Source of the DNA: Tetmemena sp. SeJ-2015
Taxonomy: Eukaryota > Ciliophora > Spirotrichea > Sporadotrichida > Oxytrichidae
DNA length: 64,000 nt
Direction of reading: 5' to 3'
Assembly: GCA_027382625.1 (NCBI GenBank)
Contig: JAJKFJ010022537.1
Coordinates: 62,001 to 126,000, forward strand
The notes under the pieces were generated by a model. That model did not search any database, was not told where the DNA came from, and was given only the letters and a program-made list of their open reading frames with translations. The position numbers and the translations under genes are program-made. This document shows, piece after piece, positions 1-10,755 of this stretch (the stretch's first letter is position 1; every line of letters starts with the position of its first letter).

Positions 1-333
1 CACACACTATACTAGGATAGAAAATATCACAAACTCAATAATACGCAAATACTTAAAAGAAGGGAGGAAAGAGGAGATGATACGGGCATTAGGTTAGACG
101 AAGCAAGGAGAGTTGCTTATATAAATCGTAGGTTCAAACATAAGATTATGCTTGGAAGGATAAGAGAGGAACATTTCGCAAAGAAAATACATGAATTCGG
201 AAAACAGGCAATAAAAAATGCAAGGCTTATGAAGAAACCAAGGCTGTAGGTGATAGTTGTGGCTGGAGATGCTCATAAGGGGAAAATCATAGATATTTTT
301 CGAGAATTTTATCATAAAGAAGACGAAGATTGA
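1..333 (+). CDS. 3' end of an unrecognised protein (5' partial)
   Basis: The frame is open from the first base of the window and ends at a TGA, giving about 110 residues. It contains one in-frame TAG and other codons consistent with TAR = Gln. The peptide is basic in the middle (around RRFKHKIMLGRIREEHF) and ends in an acidic tail (HKEDED). I recognise no domain. The start lies outside the window. No pointer-flanked insert is visible in this piece. It runs in the same direction as the alpha-tubulin gene, 109 bp upstream of it. Confidence 0.5.
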
Positions 334-442
334 TTGATTGATGTTTGATTTTTTGCTGTGTTAAATCTTCGAATTGATTATCAGTGAGAGAAGGTTAAAA
401 ATAAAATCAAATTAATTCAAATAAGAATAGAAGTTTTGCAAA

Positions 443-1975
443 ATGAGAGAAGTTATCAATATTCATGTTGGTCAGGCAGGAGTACAGGTGGGAGCAGCTT
501 GCTGGGAGCTATTCTGTCTTGAGCATGGTAAGCCTACTCGTCATTGATTCATTTGTACCATAGGTATTAATCCAAGTGGGTTGCTGCCTGAAGAAAATGC
601 GCATCTCAATAACGATGACTCTTACTAGACTTTCTTCCAAGAGACAGGAGTAAGATCAAATTTAAAAGAGCGATTGTGAATTGAACTAACTCTAAACTAT
701 TATAGGCTGGAAAATTCGTACCAAGAGCAGTTTAAATCGATCTAGAGCCTACTTGCATAGATGAAGTGAGGTCAGGAACTTACAAGGAGCTGTTTCATCC
801 CGAGAATTTGATCAGTGGCAAAGAGGACGCAGCTGATAACTTTGCCAGAGGTCACTACACAATTATCCTATAGCCATGTTTCTAGTATATTTAGCACAAT
901 AGGAAGTGAAGTTATTGACCTGCTTCTCGATAGGATAAGAAAGCTTGCTGATCAGTGCAACGGACTTCAAGGTTTCTTGGTCTTTCACTCGTTCAGTGGT
1001 GGCACAGGATCAGGACTGGCCTCTCTTCTTCTCGAAAAGCTCAAGAGAGATTACGACAAGAAGACAAAGATAGAATTCGCAGTTTACCCTTCAGAGCAGT
1101 TATCATCAACAGTTGTCGAGCCTTATAATTCGGTTTTGTGTACTCACGCTATGCTAGAGTTTTCAGAGGTTGCTTTCATGGTCGACAATTAAGCCATGTA
1201 CGATATTTGCTTGAGGAATATGGATATTGAGAGGCCTAAGTTCACAAACCTAAACAGAATGATTGCTCAGGCTATATCAAGTATAACTGCAAGCTTAAGA
1301 TTTGAGGGTAGTTTGAATTGTGACTTGACTGAGTTCTAAACTAACTTGGTACCCTACCCTCGTATCCACTTCCCCATCTGCTCTTATGCGCCATTCATTT
1401 CGAGTGAGAAAGCTTATCACGAGACTTTTACTACTTATGAGCTATCCTCAGCCGTCTTTGAGCCTGGAAATATGATGGTAGCTAATCAACCTACACTTGG
1501 AAAATACATGGCTTGTTGTCTAATGTACAGAGGAGACGTCGTACCCAAAGATGTGAACGCAGCAGTTGCTACAATCAAATCCAAGCAGACTATAAATTTC
1601 GTGAACTGGTGTCCCACTGGTTTCAAGGTGGGAATTAATCATTCTCCCGCAACAGCTGTGCCTGGTGGAGATACAGCCAAAACCTTGAGATCTCTTTGCA
1701 TGATAACAAATTCCACTTCAGTGGGCAATCCATCTTCAGTATATATGTATAGTCAAATAATTTGCAATTATTTTGTAAAGGTTATAGAGAGAATGGATCA
1801 TAAATTCGACTTGTTAATGAAAAAGAGATGCTTCGTGCATTGGTTTGTAGGAGAAGGTATGGAGGAAGGAGAATTCGCAGAGGCGAGGGAAGATTTAGCA
1901 GCTTTGGAGAAAGATTATTAAGAAGTGGCTCAAGACACAACTGATGCTGAGGAGGGGGATGATATGAATGAATGA
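443..1975 (+). CDS. TUBA: Divergent alpha-tubulin
   Basis: Alpha-tubulin, the GTP-binding subunit of microtubules. It starts [13 protein letters not shown], carries the GTP-binding loop GGTGSG, the [16 protein letters not shown] block, [19 protein letters not shown] and [23 protein letters not shown], and ends at TGA after about 450 residues once inserts are removed. Introns are visible at 528-563 (or a GGTA-flanked IES) and 650-705 (GT..AG). A clear IES lies at 864-900. A further insert near 1719-1779, between the NST block and the DHKFDL block, has unclear ends. It is unusual: the acetylatable K40 loop is replaced ([14 protein letters not shown] in place of a MPSDKTIGGGDDS-like loop) and the C-terminus ends DDMNE with no terminal tyrosine. 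It is therefore likely a specialised isotype. Confidence 0.95.
864..900. other. IES in alpha-tubulin, pointer CACAAT
   Basis: CACAAT occurs at 858-863 and 895-900. Removing 864-900 (37 bp) joins HYTI to [14 protein letters not shown], the conserved alpha-tubulin order. Unexcised, the frame hits a TGA. Confidence 0.93.
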
Positions 1976-2179
1976 GAACGTTTTAATATATAAAGAGTGG
2001 CAGTAATATGCAGTAGGATAATTTTTAATCGAACTTCTACTTTCAAATCTGATAATTGCAGATAAATATATTACCATAAAAAAATCTAAGTATCAAAATT
2101 AAAACTTTGAATGAATTTTAAAACTCGAAAACAGGAAAAACTTATAGAAAATGAAAAGATAATAATAATTTAAATTATA

Positions 2180-5100
2180 ATGATCCAAGGTATTTATATA
2201 AATGCTGATGATTAAGAGGATATGAAATAGAGGAGGGAGGATCTTTAATTTAATTATTTTGCGAACTTATGAAGGCAGAGACACAGACCTACAAAGAGAG
2301 CAAAAATAAAAAGTTCACTTTCCCAAGAAATTCTCTAACCTATGAGTCCATTTCAGAGCCCACAGACAACATAGTTTGTAATCACTCATCCTTATAATAT
2401 AGCCATTCTTATCTGTGTTATAGATTCTTAAAACGATGCAGGCTCTTCCTCGAATCATCACCCTGAGGAAATAATGTTTGAGGGAAACTCATTTCACCAC
2501 AATAAAACACAAGTCAATAATTACCCAAAGGCACAGTTCGACCCTGAGAAACTATTCTTCATTTTAGGTTTTATACTTAATCACAAAATAATTTGATTCT
2601 AATGATAATCCAGTATGACGTCTTGAGCAAGGGCTCAGATTATTAAAGGAGTTCAAGCATAAAGAGAAAGAAAAAGTCCTCTCATCAGGCCAATGGGTAG
2701 CAGAACATAGAAAACAACTCTCAGTCTAACTAGGTGTCCCAAACGCCCACCGAAACTTCTAACTACTTCAATTAGCAAACCTTCTTTCATATTAATTACT
2801 ATGGCATCCCTCCCCCACACAATCTTCTCATGCATGGGCCTCAGTAAAACTTGCAATATATTTCATTGAAGTTTAATCATCATGATGGGAATATATAATT
2901 AAAACTCAAGCTAGTACAGCAACTTTTAAACTTACACAAACGGCGGCTTCTAGCCGTTTATCCCACAGCAATAAAGTAGTCCGTACCACAATATCTCAGG
3001 CAACTAGAATCCATCTCACTAGTTCTTCCTAAACTAAATGAGCGCATATGGTTCCTTCCATAGTCAGAGGGAAAATATTTTGCCAAACTAACTTTCTAAT
3101 TAAAACTAGCAAGCTTCTTAGCCTAGCAAAACTGCTCATGCCTAATAAGTATACTCTCCGCTAAATACCAACAAGCATGATAAATTTAGAATGATTTTCT
3201 TTTGTTTGATAACAGTCTTCATTTGAGAGTATAAGAAATAGTGAGTAAAATCCTTGGCTAGAGCTAAGTTAATGATTTGAGTGAGGATTCAAGCATCTTA
3301 GATTTGCAGATTCTTTCTTTAAAAGCTAATTTAAGTCCTCGACACCTTGAGCGGCTCTTGCTTGTATATTCGTCATCTAGTGATTCTCAAAACTTAAAGT
3401 CTTCTTAGCATGGAGAACACCAAGATATGGTATTCCCCACTTTTAGCAAGACTTCATTGCTATTCAAACTGCTTGAAGTCTATAGAAATCAAGATACAGA
3501 TAACTAAATCCTGAGGGAGGCCATCAAACGCTCTCCTCATAATCTTACTTTGAAATCTGGTAAAGATTCTATTAATCTAAACAAGAGAGAAGATGATACA
3601 GAGAGGAACAGTAGGATTGCTGAACTAGAAAGAGAGCTCATGTTTTCTAGGGAGCAAAATTTGAATCTATAATAAGCACTCGGAATCGAAAAGCCTAGTG
3701 ATATTAAGGATTCGGTGATTAATGACCCTATTATACCAAATTCAGAGAACCAATACGAAAAGGTATGTCTATCATTTGTAAAGAAGTATAACCCAAATTT
3801 GATTTAGGAAGAAATTTAGAGACTCAAGTAGGAGCTTGAAATGATGAAAGAGTAAATGAAATTGCAAAGTGCGAGACATAGAGAGCAAATTTAAGAAATA
3901 AAGAGAGTAATTTATTTCCTCATTAAACCATATAGAAAAATTTAAGGGGGGTATAATTTAAAATAAAAATCATCCTAAAAATCTTAATTCAGCTAAGCGC
4001 TATTTGTTTTTCTCTAAATTATGACTTTTTTTAGGCAATTTTAAAATTTTAGAAAAGAATGATATGCCAAAATTTTGAAAGTTAATGTATTACTATTGGA
4101 GATGCTAGCTAAAATACTAAAGCATCATCTATGCTTCCTCATAAGAATAGAAAATTTGGCAACCTAACTTAAAATTCATATAATGAAAGCGATTGAAGAT
4201 CAATAAATTTTTAAAGTTTATCCTTGAAATGAGTTGGTCTTCTTAAGTATAAATTTTTTAACTAATGCGCGTGGAAGTGTAATCAGCGCGATGAAAGATA
4301 GTTAGTTGGCAGACATAAGCTAGATCTAGGACTTTGAGCCATCTTAGTTTGAAATTTCCTAGCAGGTTCTGAGTTAAAACTAGCCACCAAATGATCACAC
4401 TTTCAAACTGTAAACTCAAGTCAAGCCTTTGAACAAATCTGCAATTGCCACTCTACTAAGTGAAAAAGAAGACCCCTCCTCTTACTCTAAAGCAGGAGAT
4501 GAATTTCAGTTCTCCCCTGGGGAAATATTATTCGCTTCTCAGCCTGTCAGAGAAAGCAGGCCTAGCAGCTTATTCCCTTCAAGCAACTTTAAATTTGCTC
4601 AATTAACTTCAATTTTGCTATTATAAACTCCAAAGTGAGCCAATCAAACTCTTCAGGAGGCGGCACTTTAATATCTGGCAAGGGGAAAACGAAGAAGCTT
4701 CGACCTTTTAAACTCAATCTAGGAGGTGGAGGCATAGCTTAGAGATTAGAAACCTCCAATACGATTGGGATGGGTCTGGTGTTGAAGCAAGATTAGATAT
4801 CTCGTATAATAAAAAACTCTCAAAAGGCAGCACTCAATCAAACCAACAACATTTTATTATCAGACAAGCAGTATGATACTCAAATCTTACTTCGAATTAT
4901 GCTTTCGTTAATTATCATGAACTTTTATACTCACAAAGATAAAATGAGTCCTCTTATAATGAGACCCTCGTCCAAGAAATCTGCAGACAAGATTGCTTTA
5001 GTAAGTCGATTCTTAGATAAACAGAGAGGAGGAAACTAAGAGACGGCCCTTAATCCTTTTAGATGACGAGCCTTTGTAAGTAGAGATGCAAGAGAAGATT

Positions 5101-7140
5101 CAGAAGTACACTCATAATCTGAGCAAGACCTCCTAGATTTTTCTGCCTGCAGATATTTCAAACAATAGAAAAGCAAAGTCAGAGAATAAGAGTGCCACTG
5201 ATCATTCAGCTTAGCAATATAACACACCTCCACTGGAGAGTGGTCTCAGGTCTAAGACTCCAAACGAGTTCTTAATTTCCAAAGCTAAGTCTGGTCAGGC
5301 CACCAGGAAGGAAATGATGAACAAGAAACTAAGTACCATCAACAATAGCATCGCAGAGGAAAATAAGTTCAATGCAACTTATTCTCGTTTAAGAATCCAT
5401 TCTTGTTTCTGTAGTTAACTTAAAGCCAACTAAAAGATTTGAAGACTCAGACGATGACTAAAATATTTAGTCCAGGTAATTAGCAAACTGATACTGCTCA
5501 ATTTTTCAATGATTTGAAAGCAAATGAATTGACATTCAATAATTAAACTTCAAATGATCTCGTTTCCTATGGACAGAGACCATAGTCCAAGCAGAACTCT
5601 TAACTTTTTAAATTTGACGACTTAAAAATATTCTTTCTTGCAATTAAATTTTTTTAAATTAGCATTTAAGACTTAACCTATTTATTTTAAAATGAGGTTA
5701 AATAATTTGGGTAACTTTACAAACTGAGGAAGACAGCCTCTAGTTTCAGATCAAATCACTCTAGTGCGATAGTAAGCGACAGTGATTATAAGTCTAATAC
5801 CTTAAACCTGAACATGGGTGCTGGCTTGGCTTAAATAAGTGGCATCTCCTCTAAGAGATTAAACTCTTCCCTCAATATGAGTGCTATATCAGCCGCCCCA
5901 ATAAAAACATTTTAAATATTTTATTGATTTCGCCTTGAGCAGCAACCCCACTAACAAAGCAGGCGATCCTCTCCGGAAGTTAAAGCTAAAGACTTCTTCT
6001 CAGAACAACAATAACTTGCTCAAATCTCAAGAAATCTCTAAAACCAAGAAAGTTATAGCCTCCAAGATCAGCTTTAAAGACTAGAGGCAGGAGTTAGATC
6101 ACAAACTTTATCTCCTCTTTCATTTATTCTCTCTTTAAACTGGGATTTGTAAATGAATCACTCCTCCTAAATGGCTTTACTCAAAACAATAACAATAACC
6201 AGTCAAAGATGGGCAAAATGCAACAATCATCACAATTTAATTTGAAAGAACTTAACGAAGTACCTTCTTAAAATAATATACACAAGAAGCAAAAGAGTCA
6301 GTAGTCTTCCTATGGTCAGTCGCCTTTGCCAGTCAGCGCAGGTTTTAAACTCAACCAGAACAATTCCCTAAACTTAATTTCTTAAAGTGATAAGTTAGCT
6401 GTACTTGCGAGACGAGGGGAAATGAGTTAGGTGTTTGGAGATAGTTCATCTTCTTCCCATGGACCCAATAAGAGATCCAGCCAATTACAATCCTACTAAG
6501 CAGGCATCCTGCAGAACAACTTCATGAAGAATGGGGGCGACTTCCAAGATTTCCAAAAGAAACAACTCTCACTCCCCTTGCAAGTGGATTAAATCAGCAG
6601 TCTCAAAGCTACCTCAAACATTGCTGCAGACAAAACTCAGAAGATTAATTAAAACTACTCCTTAGCAAAGCAGCAAATCATAATTTTGAATTTTGGCCAG
6701 ATTATATTTTTGCAAATACAGTAGAGAATCCTCAAGAATTAGGAACAGATATAGGATCTAAAGATTTAAGCGCAGTCCAATGGAATATAGCAGATGTTGT
6801 ACTAGTAGGAGATGGTAAAGATAAATCAGAAATAACAGCAGCAGTAGTAGTAATAGTTTTCTATAGACAACAACAGGAAGAATACAAGCTATGAGAGAAG
6901 CAATAATCTCCCACCCAGGGAACTCAAATAGAAAAATCTTAAAATCTCACCTAACCAAATCAACTGGAATAAGTCCATTCTCTCCAAGATAAATAAGCTT
7001 AAAGTATGTATGCTTGTTCTTATTTGAGTATGATAAACAATTCCTTCTAGATAGATGAATCTATAAGCCCAGTGCCAATTAAGAAGTCTCAGATACAAGG
7101 AGTCAGTCAGCCAAAGGTAATAAGGTCGGTTAATGTATGA
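2180..7140 (+). CDS. Long Q/N/S-rich coiled-coil protein, function unknown
   Basis: Translated with TAR = Gln, the plus strand reads as one low-complexity protein from ATG 2180 to TGA 7138-7140, broken by IESs and a few single-base frame changes. Early parts are Q/N/S/P-rich. A segment around 3590-3910 is heptad-like and charged (ERNSRIAELERELMFSREQN and similar), suggesting coiled coil. The rest is rich in S, N, Q and K, with a run of eight Gln at 6833-6856. The C-terminus reads SPVPIKKSQIQGVSQPKVI. I recognise no catalytic domain. Three IESs could be resolved by pointers. The exact start, and whether this is a single gene, are less certain than the coding nature. It could be a cytoskeletal or cortical protein, but that is a guess from composition only. 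Confidence 0.6.
3912..4283. other. Long IES (372 bp), pointer GTAAT
   Basis: GTAAT occurs at 3907-3911 and 4279-4283. Removing 3912-4283 joins QEIKRV to ISAMKDSQLADIS in frame. The insert is AT-rich and has no coding character. Confidence 0.75.
6679..6717. other. IES (39 bp, frame-neutral), pointer GCAAAT
   Basis: GCAAAT occurs at 6673-6678 and 6712-6717. The AT-rich 39 bp between them is a multiple of three and free of TGA. Removal joins AKQQ to IQQRILKNQEQ, while retention would add 13 hydrophobic residues. Confidence 0.7.
6995..7037. other. IES, pointer GATAAA
   Basis: GATAAA occurs at 6989-6994 and 7032-7037. Removal joins SILSKIN to NSFQIDESISPVP in frame and bypasses an in-frame TGA. 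Confidence 0.8.
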
Positions 7141-7349
7141 AACCCAAGATACACCACCTAATTTCATTTTCCCTATAAACTATGGTTTGCAGACATCAAT
7201 TTTGAAATAATTTGAATTAAGGTATATCTTTCCCTATCTTGAAACATCATAGCCCTATATTGAAAGTAGTAGTTGCATAAATACTTGACTGCAAATATAT
7301 CTTCGAATTTCATCTCTCATAACTTAATTTCTAATTTATTGCTCTCATT

Positions 7350-8388
7350 TCAGCAGAACTTGGCTTTGGAGAAGTCCATCTCGGGGTGAGCTCTCATGAA
7401 CTCAGCAAGCTTGTTCTTCTTCTCCTGCTCCTCTGAAGTGGGGAGACCCTTCTACTTCTGCTGTTGGTCGAACATCATCTTCTCTACAACGCTTCTGGTA
7501 TCTCCGTCGAGGTCGCTGAGCTTGGAGTTTTCAGGCTCAATCTTCTGAGTGTCAATCTTAGTGTCACCCTCGAGCACGCAGTCCCACCACTCCATCTTGT
7601 TCACCTTGGTGAAGGTAATTTGAAGGAGTCTCTTCACTCCATCCTTCTCCACAGACCAGAGAGAGTCGTCCACCTTAATTTTCTTGCAGAGCTCACCCTC
7701 AACAAGTTTCTCTGCCTTGCCCTTGAAGCCAACTGATAGCTTCTTGGACTGGATCTTCACGTCGAGGTTGCGTGCTTCAGTGCTATCAGGCAGGAGAATG
7801 TTCACAGTCACCTCATCCAAGGTCTGGTTCCAGCGGTACTTGTCAGTGTAGCCACCGTTTCCTGGAAGAGGAGTCTGTTTGTCGCTTGCCTTCTCTCCTT
7901 CTGCGTTTTGTTCTTTAGTCTCCTCATCTCCAGTTGATGCATACGGTAAAATTAGAATGCGGGTATAACAAAGATGCCTGAGTAGCAGAGGGCTCAGAAG
8001 TTGAGTCCTAAGCATTTTCTCTGGCAGCCTTTCTCTTCTGCTCTTCCTTCATGATGCGTTCAGCCTCCTCATCAGTGATCTCTTCCACTTGAGCCTCAGT
8101 CTGTCCTTGAAGTCTCTTGGCTGCCTCTTCCTTCTCCTTCTGTTCCCGCTTCTTGCGCTCCTCCTCCTGCTTCTGCTTGAGTAGCTGCTCCTTCTTCTTG
8201 TCCTCAGAGTAGATCTTGAGGTGCTCCTCTAGGGAGGTGTTGACGATACCACGCGCCTTGTCATCATAGGCGAACAAGTCAGTCTTGCGACGCATGAAAG
8301 AGAACAGGTTGCCAAAGAAGTTCTCAATTCCTTGTGACTGCTGCACCGCAGTCATGAACAAACCGTCGAAGCGTTCCTCTCCAGACAT
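7350..8388 (-). CDS. NUDC: NudC family nuclear-movement/dynein co-chaperone
   Basis: NudC proteins are p23/CS-domain co-chaperones that act with Hsp90 and the Lis1-dynein pathway. The N-terminal part reads [30 protein letters not shown], matching the NUDC N-terminal helix pair, followed by a charged coiled coil (about residues 65-125). The CS domain starts at [17 protein letters not shown] and contains WSVEKDG and [11 protein letters not shown]. The C-terminus is the family signature [31 protein letters not shown]. Length (about 330 residues) is normal. One IES lies in the linker. The ATG at 8388 is the first methionine at the conserved N-terminus. The neighbouring genes are unrelated. Confidence 0.95.
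7941..7977. other. IES in NUDC, pointer GATGC (GCATC on the coding strand)
   Basis: The repeat lies at 7936-7940 and 7973-7977. Removing 37 bp joins SEPSATQA to [11 protein letters not shown] on the minus strand and avoids a TGA. Confidence 0.93.
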
Positions 8389-8737
8389 TTCACTCAATAT
8401 AACTCAGATAATATCACACTATGAAACATTTAAGTATAGTGACATACTTTTGAAAGTGTGGATAGATATTAATCCAGCAATAATTTAAATTTATAAAGAA
8501 CATTCGCGAAAATAGAATAGATGCTGATGATCCAAAAGAGGACTATCTAGTTAAGAATTTTAATGATAAACAGTGAGCGAGCAGTGTGTTAGATTTAGTT
8601 GTTGCTCTCTCTTATATGAATTTATCCATGGTTATCGACTCGGACCTTTGTTCGGATTAACTACTATACTTTATTTCAAACTTATACATTATCAATTCGA
8701 AGACTCCTTCCTCTCTTCTCCAATTTCATCTCACCTC
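8389..8737. other. Intergenic, between NUDC and the TMEM135-like gene
   Basis: AT-rich sequence between the start of NUDC and the stop of the next minus-strand gene. I see no gene, repeat or RNA in it. Confidence 0.5.
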
Positions 8738-10223
8738 TCATTTCTTGAGTAGGTGAGGGTACTTGATCAAGTGCTGCTTTTTAAGAGTGGCAGCCCAGGC
8801 GTCACAGAGAATGATATCATTCTTAGTCATAGCTGCTGCCTTGATGTAGAAAGAGCGTAATCCCTTATTGAGGCAGTCTGGCTCGTAGCTCATGCAATAC
8901 TTATTGAAGCAGCCCATAACTGCCCAGGCCAAGACCTCGAAGTTCTTGATCTTCTTTATGAGTCCTTTGCTCTCCAACATGGTGACGAGGGTGTCCTATA
9001 AAGAAAGCAATTTATTATTGTCCCATTGATAAATAGTGCTTACGAGGCATCTCGAGAGGAAAACGAGAGCGAGGAAGGCCTGCGTTTCTTCTCATCGAAT
9101 AATAAAGCGAGAGCTGACAGGCCTCCTGCAACTATGGCGTTCAAGCCATCATCTTGGCTGAATCGACGCATCCCACATAAAACTCCCTTGTAAATACCAC
9201 ATAGGAAGGAAGCAAAAAGCGAGAAGAAGAACGCGTCTTTGTGCTTGCTCAGTGTCATCCTATAGTTTACTCATTAGATACATTCTCAGAATTGGTAAGG
9301 TTGCTCTTAAGATAAAATAGTGAAGATGTGTGTGTTAATAGTCTTAATTGATTAAGCAGCATTACGTCAACTCAATTACAAGATGCGTAGCTGACACCTT
9401 AATTTTAAGAGTCTTATTAAATCATTATCTAGGAATAATCTCAGGGAGATTAAGGCCAATATCAAATCAGATTCGCAAATCCAATTACCAAATTATGAAA
9501 TCTTGCTGATTTTCTTAACTGGTCACTTTCAATGAAACCAGAATGCCTTTACTTACAAATTTTTGAGAAGCTGCACTGGTTTAACTATCTTAGGTAGGTG
9601 GTTAATGAGAGTTTTGATGAGGAAAGCGAGTGCGAAACCTCTGTACCAACCTCTTAGGGTATTTTCGAAGCAACTGAACTTGTGTTTGCACATGCAAGTC
9701 CTGGTAAGCATGCAAGCAGGCACATTCATTTTCTCAAGAAGCGAAATCTCCTTACTCTTCTTGGGCTTAGACTCGGGTGCACTCTATTCTTGATCAATCT
9801 CTTCAAGTGACTTCGCTCCACATGATTCGTGCTAGTGCTTTGTGCCCTTGGTTTCTTTAGAAGTTTAAATGCTATTTAGTATCGCTTACGAGATGATTAA
9901 TTCGAGAATATAATATAATGAAATGAGAGATTCTTCGGCGTTTTTGCCTCCTTGAGAGGAATGGAGTGGGAGCCCCGTCTCTTCACTCTAGCTGTTTACT
10001 CTCTTCTGGTTTTGTTTTTGAAGATTCATCTCCTCGTCAGATTAAATAGATCTATGATGAATAGAGAGTAAGCATAATTTGATTCTTAGCCACTCTAGGA
10101 GTGATCTTAGTGCGATAGTTGGTGTTTCTGAGCTGCCTCCTCCTTGATGTGCGAATCCTGCTTTTAGACCTTGGGTAGTTGAGATGTGGAGAGTTGTGCT
10201 TGATTTTGTGATTGTGCCTTCAT
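8738..10223 (-). CDS. TMEM135: TMEM135-like membrane protein
   Basis: TMEM135-type proteins are polytopic membrane proteins of peroxisomes, mitochondria and lipid droplets. A Q/S-rich N-terminal half leads to a Cys-rich block (MLTRTCMCKHKFSCFENTL) followed by hydrophobic helices, the SLFASFLCGIYKGVL segment, GGLSALALLFDEKKR, then QAFLALVFLSRCLDTLVTM and EVLAWAVMGCFNKYCMSYEP, matching the C-rich and Tim17-like regions of the family in order. Introns are visible (for example GTAAG..ATAG near 8996-9042), and a GTAAG intron after the first hydrophobic stretch. One frame break lies at about 9080 (AAACGCAGG), shifting by -1, and further unresolved inserts occur at 9260-9560. It ends KKQHLIKYPHLLKK. 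Confidence 0.82.
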
Positions 10224-10755
10224 TATTTATATATCACTGATTTTTGTACTGATTTACTTCAAACTTTTATTATAACCCAAATCTGGTTTCATTATGTAAA
10301 TGCTTTTAAGCAAAAATAATATACTTTCAACATAAAATCTATCAAAGTAATTTGTGTTTAGATTTAGAACCTTAAAAATTATGAAGGATTAAATAAAATT
10401 CCAAAGAGAAAAGCAGTTATAAGCTTACATATTTCTTAGATCTTATTTTTAAAGTGATCGTAGTCAGCTTTATCATTAAATTAAAACTGTGCTTTGATAA
10501 TGAAAGAAGAGTATTATTAATACTAGTAGAGTGGTTAATCTATATGAATGGAGGATCCACCTTCCAAGATCATATATTAAATGCAATGGAGATAAATCTC
10601 AATCTACCAGCTCAAAGCTATCCTTATAATCACTGATAAATCAACAAACTAACTTAAAATTTAAATTAAATTGCTCTTTATACTCTTATCACAACATCAA
10701 TCATAAATGTTTGAGGATTTTAGAAGGAAAAACTTGGAATTATAATCACAAATAA
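10224..10755. other. Divergent intergenic region with one short unexplained frame
   Basis: This lies between the divergent TMEM135-like gene (-) and the next gene (+), so it should hold both promoters. It is AT-rich. A frame ending at TGA 10634-10636 (MNGGSTFQDHILNAMEINLN..) looks mildly coding, but I cannot tie it to either gene. It might be a stray MDS. Confidence 0.4.

Noticed and set aside
6677..6903. A 227-bp IES flanked by AGCAA in the long Q-rich gene
   Set aside because: With TAR = Gln the stretch reads as continuous Q-rich coding sequence in frame with both sides. Only the 39-bp insert at 6679-6717 is supported.
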